DNA of 64,000 bases from a virus: IMG/VR virus record IMGVR_UViG_3300033145_003233, positions 62,001 to 126,000 of that record, one strand, 5' to 3'. The notes beneath the pieces were generated by a model that was not told the DNA's origin, did not search any database, and saw only the letters and a program-made list of their open reading frames with translations. Positions within the stretch are counted from its first letter, which is position 1. The number at the start of each line of letters is the position of its first letter. The position numbers were made by a program, and so were the translations under genes. Of the stretch, positions 60,266 to 64,000 are shown one piece after another.

Positions 60266-61255
60266 ATGATAGGGAAATTATTACAACCTCTGAATTCTCT
60301 ACAATTGCCATCAAACCTTTTCATTGCTAGCGATAATCCTATCACTGAATATGATAGAATATGGATTAGAGATAATCTATATAGCGCCCTAGCTTATGAG
60401 GCAACTGGACAACAAAAAATAGTAGAAAAAATATACCACGCCCTACTAGACCTCTTCCTTAAATTTGAATGGAAAATTGATGAAGTAATACGAGAAAAAC
60501 CAACAGAAGACTATAAATTTCTACATCCTATGTACACAAAAGACCTAGAAGAAATAACAGCAGGATGGGGATGGAAACAAAATGATACAATTGGTGGATT
60601 TTTATACCATATAGGAAAATTGTGGGATAAAAAATATAATGTTATTAGAAATGGTATAGATCTAAAAATAATTAATAAACTTGCACGTTATCTAGAATCT
60701 ATACAATACTGGGAAGATGAAGATAATGGGATGTGGGAAGAGAACAAAGAAATTCATGCCTCTTCAGTAGGAGCATGTGTAGCAGGATTGAAGTCAGTAA
60801 GTAACCTCATCCATATTCCTCATGAGGTAATTGCAAATGGAGAAAAAACACTAACACAACTCCTTCCAAGAGAATCTCAGGAAAAACCAGTTGATCTATC
60901 TCTTCTAAGTCTTATATGTCCATATCAAATTACAACTCTTAAACAAACATATCAAATTCTTCAAAATATAGAAACTTATCTAATTAGAAAAAAAGGATCA
61001 ATTAGATATATAGGAGATAAATATTATATGGAAAATGATATAGAGGCAAGCTGGACTATGGGGCTACCATGGTTAGCGATATGTTATTATCTTTTGAAAG
61101 ACTTTGACAAATACAATCATTATATAGCAATGTCTATTGAGTGTCTTAATAGAAGAATGGAAATGCCAGAATTATATAAGGAAGATAAAATTCCCAATGA
61201 GAATACTCCATTAGGATGGCCCCAATCATTACTAATTGTAGCTCTTAGTTTATAG
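60266..61255 (+). CDS. GH15-like (glucoamylase / phosphorylase-kinase-type) protein
   Basis: 329 aa. YDRIWIRDNLYSALAYEATG, DNGMWEENKEIHASSVGACV and NTPLGWPQSLLIVAL are the alpha/alpha-barrel motifs of GH15-like enzymes (the Glu in MWEE corresponds to the catalytic region). Would act on alpha-glucans or glycans, consistent with the glycan cluster at 18.5-25 kb. No signal peptide. No ribosome site is visible, and ATAATA lies close to the start. Confidence 0.75.
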   Translation: MIGKLLQPLNSLQLPSNLFIASDNPITEYDRIWIRDNLYSALAYEATGQQKIVEKIYHALLDLFLKFEWKIDEVIREKPTEDYKFLHPMYTKDLEEITAGWGWKQNDTIGGFLYHIGKLWDKKYNVIRNGIDLKIINKLARYLESIQYWEDEDNGMWEENKEIHASSVGACVAGLKSVSNLIHIPHEVIANGEKTLTQLLPRESQEKPVDLSLLSLICPYQITTLKQTYQILQNIETYLIRKKGSIRYIGDKYYMENDIEASWTMGLPWLAICYYLLKDFDKYNHYIAMSIECLNRRMEMPELYKEDKIPNENTPLGWPQSLLIVALSL

Positions 61256-61654
61256 CTATTTAGACCAATGTTTGGGAGTTTTTGTGTGTTTTCTGCGATA
61301 GAGATTAGTTTCATATTTAGGAGGAGAATGACCATTACAAATTGGAGACTCTTTTCTATACGTCCTTCTCTGGGGAGTTCTATTCCTAAATTTTCTCCAA
61401 TCTCTTCTATATTGTAAATTATACATAGCCCTTCTACTATCCCAACTATGAGCACAATTATAAGTATTATAAGGGTGTTGCCTAATCACACGAGGGGAAT
61501 AACCGCTACGATTTTTTCTATTTTGAATTAGTTTTCTTTGAGCAACCGTCCGTCTATCTTTTAATAGTCTTCTTCGTCTGGTTCTTTTGGACTCTCCAGA
61601 AGCCACAGATGGAAGAAGTAGTAAAATCATGATAAATAAAAATGTCTTTTTCAT
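61256..61654 (-). CDS. secreted arginine-rich protein, 132 aa
   Basis: Start ATG 61654 with GAAAGGA upstream. Signal peptide (TFLFIMILLLLPSVASG) then SKRTRRRRLLKDRRT and many further Arg residues throughout. Nothing similar is known to me. Two Cys and repeated His/Tyr in the second half. A basic patch directly after the cleavage site is also seen in the proteins at 1322, 2197 and 39287. Confidence 0.65.
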   Translation of the reverse strand: MKKTFLFIMILLLLPSVASGESKRTRRRRLLKDRRTVAQRKLIQNRKNRSGYSPRVIRQHPYNTYNCAHSWDSRRAMYNLQYRRDWRKFRNRTPQRRTYRKESPICNGHSPPKYETNLYRRKHTKTPKHWSK

Positions 61655-61985
61655 TATTGTCCTTTCAAAAAATAGAAAGCAGGCAGGAATCTTCTCTGTA
61701 ATATGCCTTGCGGCTATTATCCTGCTGCAACAGATTGCCCGAGTACACGCTTTCAGCCGTCCGTCGGTACACGCCTTCCACGCCGCTGCTTCCCTAAAAC
61801 ATCCTAAAAGTAGGCAGTTGGTTTGCCTCCTATCTCCACAAGGGAAATAGGGATAAAATTTAACACTGCAACCTTTTTCAGCGGTAAAGACGCAAGTATC
61901 CAAAAGCCACTAAGGAACGGCAATCTCCACAAGTCAGGCTACCACACCACTACTTTCAAGAAATATCAATTTTTTAATGAACTAT
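61655..61985 (-). ncRNA. G+C-rich, probably structured non-coding region
   Basis: Some 330 bases upstream of the Arg-rich gene hold no credible gene. By count 61681-61740 is 48% and 61741-61800 60% G+C, against about a third elsewhere. On the minus strand GCC-GCAA-GGC (a GNRA-capped hairpin, 61710-61721), GCAATCTGTTGC, two CGTGTAC copies and two TTGTGGAGAT copies can be seen. It may be a stable RNA or long 5' leader; I cannot match it to a known class. Confidence 0.4.
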
Positions 61986-61987
61986 CT

Positions 61988-62040
61988 AAAAAGAAAGCAT
62001 CAAACTGAAGTGCTCCAGCCTGATGCTTTCCGGAGGGGAG
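61988..62040 (-). terminator. hairpin terminator (minus strand), possible attenuator
   Basis: GAAAGCATCA (read on the minus strand from 62040) pairs with TGATGCTTTC ending at 61993, followed by TTTTT. It lies only about 20 bases downstream of the promoter at 62058, so it would cut the transcript to about 60 bases unless read through. Confidence 0.7.
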
Positions 62041-62057
62041 AAAACTCTTTCACTAAT

Positions 62058-62086
62058 AATATACAAAGAATCCCCCGAAAAGTCAA
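62058..62086 (-). promoter_or_regulatory. sigma-70-like promoter (minus strand)
   Basis: TTGACT (62081-62086) and TATATT (62058-62063) with a 17-base spacer on the minus strand, aimed at the terminator and the structured region. Confidence 0.65.
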
Positions 62087-62144
62087 GAGAAAAATAAAAA
62101 ATATTTAAAATTTTAAGTGCCTATAGAATAAAGAGTTATAAAAA

Positions 62145-62627
62145 TCACAATATTAATATTTCCCATCTATTATGAATCATACTATTTTCAACACATTTTG
62201 AGCAAGCATATGCCTTAGGAAAGTTATAGTGATTTTCAATCATTTCCTCGATTAAAAAATACTTTTTACAACTATTACAGAGATCATGATCGGGAGAAAA
62301 TTTTTCTGGGTTTAAACCAACACAGGTTTCACAATAATAACCATCATAATCAATCATTTCTTCAATTAAAAATCTCTCTATACAGCTATTACAATACTGG
62401 TAATCTGAAGATGATTTTTCTGGCATTAAATGGACACAATCCGAACAATAATAATAACCGTCACAATGATCATAATATAAATATTCTTTATATATTATTG
62501 TTCCTCAATTTGAGCAGTCTCCATAATCCTCTATCATAAAAGAGCATCTAAGACAACCATCATCTTTACAATGCCTAATATGTAGTATGTCATCTTCTTC
62601 TGAAAGATATCTATCAGGTACTTCCAT
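62145..62627 (-). CDS. repeat zinc-finger protein interrupted by an in-frame UGA
   Basis: A 160-codon frame from ATG 62627 (AGGATG upstream) to 62145 contains one TGA at 62505-62507. Both halves consist of the same repeat (CxxC, ERFLIEEMI-like helix, YYCxxCV). The stop is in the position of the second Cys of a CSN(C)G pair, so the frame would otherwise be intact with four zinc units. A truncated product could start at ATG 62426. The cause (mutation, recoding, error) is open. Confidence 0.65.
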
Positions 62628-62952
62628 AAGCTTTCATCCTATATATAGCATCATACGTTAATTGATCCTTTATATATTGTCCACAATCCTCCCACTTTGC
62701 AACAGAAAAATTGTCAAAATTCTTAATATGATAAAAAGGGTCTACATCGCATTTCATCTCTCCACAAGCTATTTTTATACAAAAAGCATATCCCATGCTA
62801 TTATCAAGCAACTCAAAATATATATAAAGAAGAGTTTTATCTTCAACCTGATATACCTCCCACTCTTGCCCTTCGATAAAGAAGCTTGTAAGATATTGAT
62901 CTGAAGAAATAAGTTTCAATTCTTCTAAATGCTTTTTAACTAAATTTTCCAT
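62614..62952 (-). CDS. hypothetical protein, 112 aa
   Basis: An acidic alpha/beta protein (VEDKTLLYIYFELLDNSMGY). No family. Overlaps both neighbours by 14-17 bases. Confidence 0.6.
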   Translation of the reverse strand: MENLVKKHLEELKLISSDQYLTSFFIEGQEWEVYQVEDKTLLYIYFELLDNSMGYAFCIKIACGEMKCDVDPFYHIKNFDNFSVAKWEDCGQYIKDQLTYDAIYRMKAYGST

Positions 62953-63730
62953 TTATAAAAGGATTGTCCCTCCATATAACATGATTTTTATCAACTCTAT
63001 CTTTGAAATTTTTAGCCATCTTTTTGTAATCTCCTGGTAATATTTTTTTGGGAAGAATATATGTAATGGGATCACTCACAAAATGGGACCAGACATATTT
63101 GAAATTATCTTTATCTATTTGTTGCAAAAAAGATTCTTTCCATATCTTAGAAAAATATTTATTACAACTAATTCTATCATAATGACCATGATATTTGTTC
63201 ACAAATCCTATTTTATCAACATGTAAGGTATACATGTAAAAAGCATAAAAAAAAGTTAGCATGTGACAAGTTTCTGTCCACCACCATGAAACACGGTCAA
63301 AATTAGTATATACCGGGAAGCACACTTTAAAAGCATCAGAATGAAAAGCTAATAAAATAGTGGTTTGATGTTCTATTTTATTAATAAAGTTATAGTAAAC
63401 AGTTCCAATAGCAGGTTGGTACTCTAATAAAAAATCATCAAATATTTGCCATGGATTCTTTCCCTCATCTTCAGGATATTTATCTTTTCTAATACGTAAT
63501 TCAAGGTCATTCTCCAAACAAACATAATATAAATATTTCTTAGGAACTATCTCTGCTAATTTATTTTTACCTTCCCAGCATGTGCTATTAGGAAAAAATA
63601 TACTATTTTTATACTCTACTGGCTTCTTCCACGATAAAATATATACGTCCCTTCCCATCTCTTCTAATGTTTTAACATATTTAGGGATATAGTCTGAAGT
63701 CTGAACTAGATATGCTATTTCTTTAGCCAT
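62936..63730 (-). CDS. hypothetical protein, 264 aa (paralogue of the next upstream gene)
   Basis: Begins MAKEIAYLVQTSDYIPKYVK; the middle is Trp/Tyr-rich (RVSWWWTETCHMLTFFYAFY). It ends KNHVIWRDNPFINGKFS, nearly the same as the end of its upstream neighbour (HNIWKNNPFING), so the two are paralogues. A glycan-related role is possible from the general layout but unproven. Confidence 0.55.
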   Translation of the reverse strand: MAKEIAYLVQTSDYIPKYVKTLEEMGRDVYILSWKKPVEYKNSIFFPNSTCWEGKNKLAEIVPKKYLYYVCLENDLELRIRKDKYPEDEGKNPWQIFDDFLLEYQPAIGTVYYNFINKIEHQTTILLAFHSDAFKVCFPVYTNFDRVSWWWTETCHMLTFFYAFYMYTLHVDKIGFVNKYHGHYDRISCNKYFSKIWKESFLQQIDKDNFKYVWSHFVSDPITYILPKKILPGDYKKMAKNFKDRVDKNHVIWRDNPFINGKFS

Positions 63731-64000
63731 TTATAAAAGGGTTATTCTTCCAAATATTATGATCTTTTTTTACTCTTTTTTTGAAATCCTCTGCTAATTC
63801 CAAATATTCTCCAGGATAAGGTTTTTTATATTTAATACCAGTAGAGGATCTACCATTCCTACATTTAAATCCTTCATCTATTTTTTTCTTATCTTCTTCA
63901 TATAATAAAGAAGTTTTATAGAACTTATCCCAGAAATATCTTCTACGATATTTAACTCTTCCACCTCTATGAAGCCCATTCTCCCAACAGATATCAAAAA
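63723..64000 (-). CDS. C-terminal part of a paralogue of the 62936 gene (cut by window)
   Basis: Open from the window end to TAA at 63723, which overlaps the next start by 8 bases. It reads FDICWENGLHRGGRVKYRRR and ends KKDHNIWKNNPFING. Confidence 0.6.
   Translation of the reverse strand, partial: FDICWENGLHRGGRVKYRRRYFWDKFYKTSLLYEEDKKKIDEGFKCRNGRSSTGIKYKKPYPGEYLELAEDFKKRVKKDHNIWKNNPFING

Noticed and set aside
61587-61850. Plus-strand frame across the G+C-rich stretch
   Set aside because: It overlaps the signal-peptide gene antisense, has no ribosome site and an unlikely composition; the non-coding explanation is better.
62505-62507. Selenocysteine at the UGA
   Set aside because: Not supported: no convincing SECIS hairpin seen just after the codon, and one base change explains it.

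Overview
The window reads like part of a large (jumbo-type) tailed-bacteriophage genome, or a closely related mobile replicon, from a Gram-negative host. Evidence: AT-rich DNA (by eye about one third G+C), genes packed with 1-4 bp overlaps, many small orphan zinc-ribbon genes, two tRNA genes, three HNH endonucleases, and phage-style housekeeping genes (NAD-dependent DNA ligase, RNase HI, Nudix hydrolase, NadD, nicotinamidase, orphan DNA methyltransferase, metallophosphoesterase, lytic transglycosylase). No terminase, portal, capsid or polymerase gene is visible, so the phage assignment is an inference. An outer-membrane porin-like protein and several lipoproteins point to a Gram-negative host.

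Layout. 1-11.5 kb (mostly +): nucleic-acid genes, two secreted cadherin/Ig-like proteins, tRNA-Gly and tRNA-Gln each beside an HNH gene, Nudix, DNA ligase. 11.6-18.5 kb (+): nicotinamidase, then a VWA / PP2C phosphatase / AAA+-M41 protease / Ser-Thr kinase module resembling the TerY-P phosphorylation triad, then DUF2059. 18.5-25.3 kb (+): a glycan cluster of glycosyltransferases, a sulfotransferase-like fusion and three paralogous methyltransferases. 25.3-31.8 kb (+): a consensus promoter, a radical-SAM gene interrupted by one amber codon, a zinc-ribbon gene, and eleven tandem genes sharing only an N-terminal peptide close to MKIRTGFVSNSSSSSF. 31.8-40.5 kb: NadD, DNA methyltransferase, GHKL ATPase, HNH plus ribbon-helix-helix pair, DUF3326, SLOG protein and a lipoprotein. 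40.5-51.7 kb (mostly -): sialidase-like protein, lipoprotein protease, many small zinc proteins, RNase HI, a porin-like beta-barrel, and one + strand TnpB with a hairpin-rich 3' end. 51.9-60.1 kb (-): a run of seven genes sharing an N-terminal MNWYKK(S/A)Q-like tag, including a PcfJ-like protein, a lytic transglycosylase and a DUF5661 protein. 60.2-64 kb: a GH15-like protein, an Arg-rich secreted protein, a G+C-rich probably structured non-coding stretch, a zinc-repeat gene with an in-frame UGA, and two paralogous genes at the edge.

Most notable: (1) the radical-SAM plus MKIR-tag array; (2) the second N-terminal tag family (MNWYK); (3) the kinase/phosphatase/VWA/protease module; (4) UAG standing exactly where Trp is expected in two otherwise intact genes, UGA where a zinc-ligand Cys is expected in a third, and a one-base shift in a fourth. 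These could be recoding, gene decay or assembly error, and only read data can decide. Several starts were moved from the longest ORF using Shine-Dalgarno position, overlap with the previous stop and conserved N-termini.
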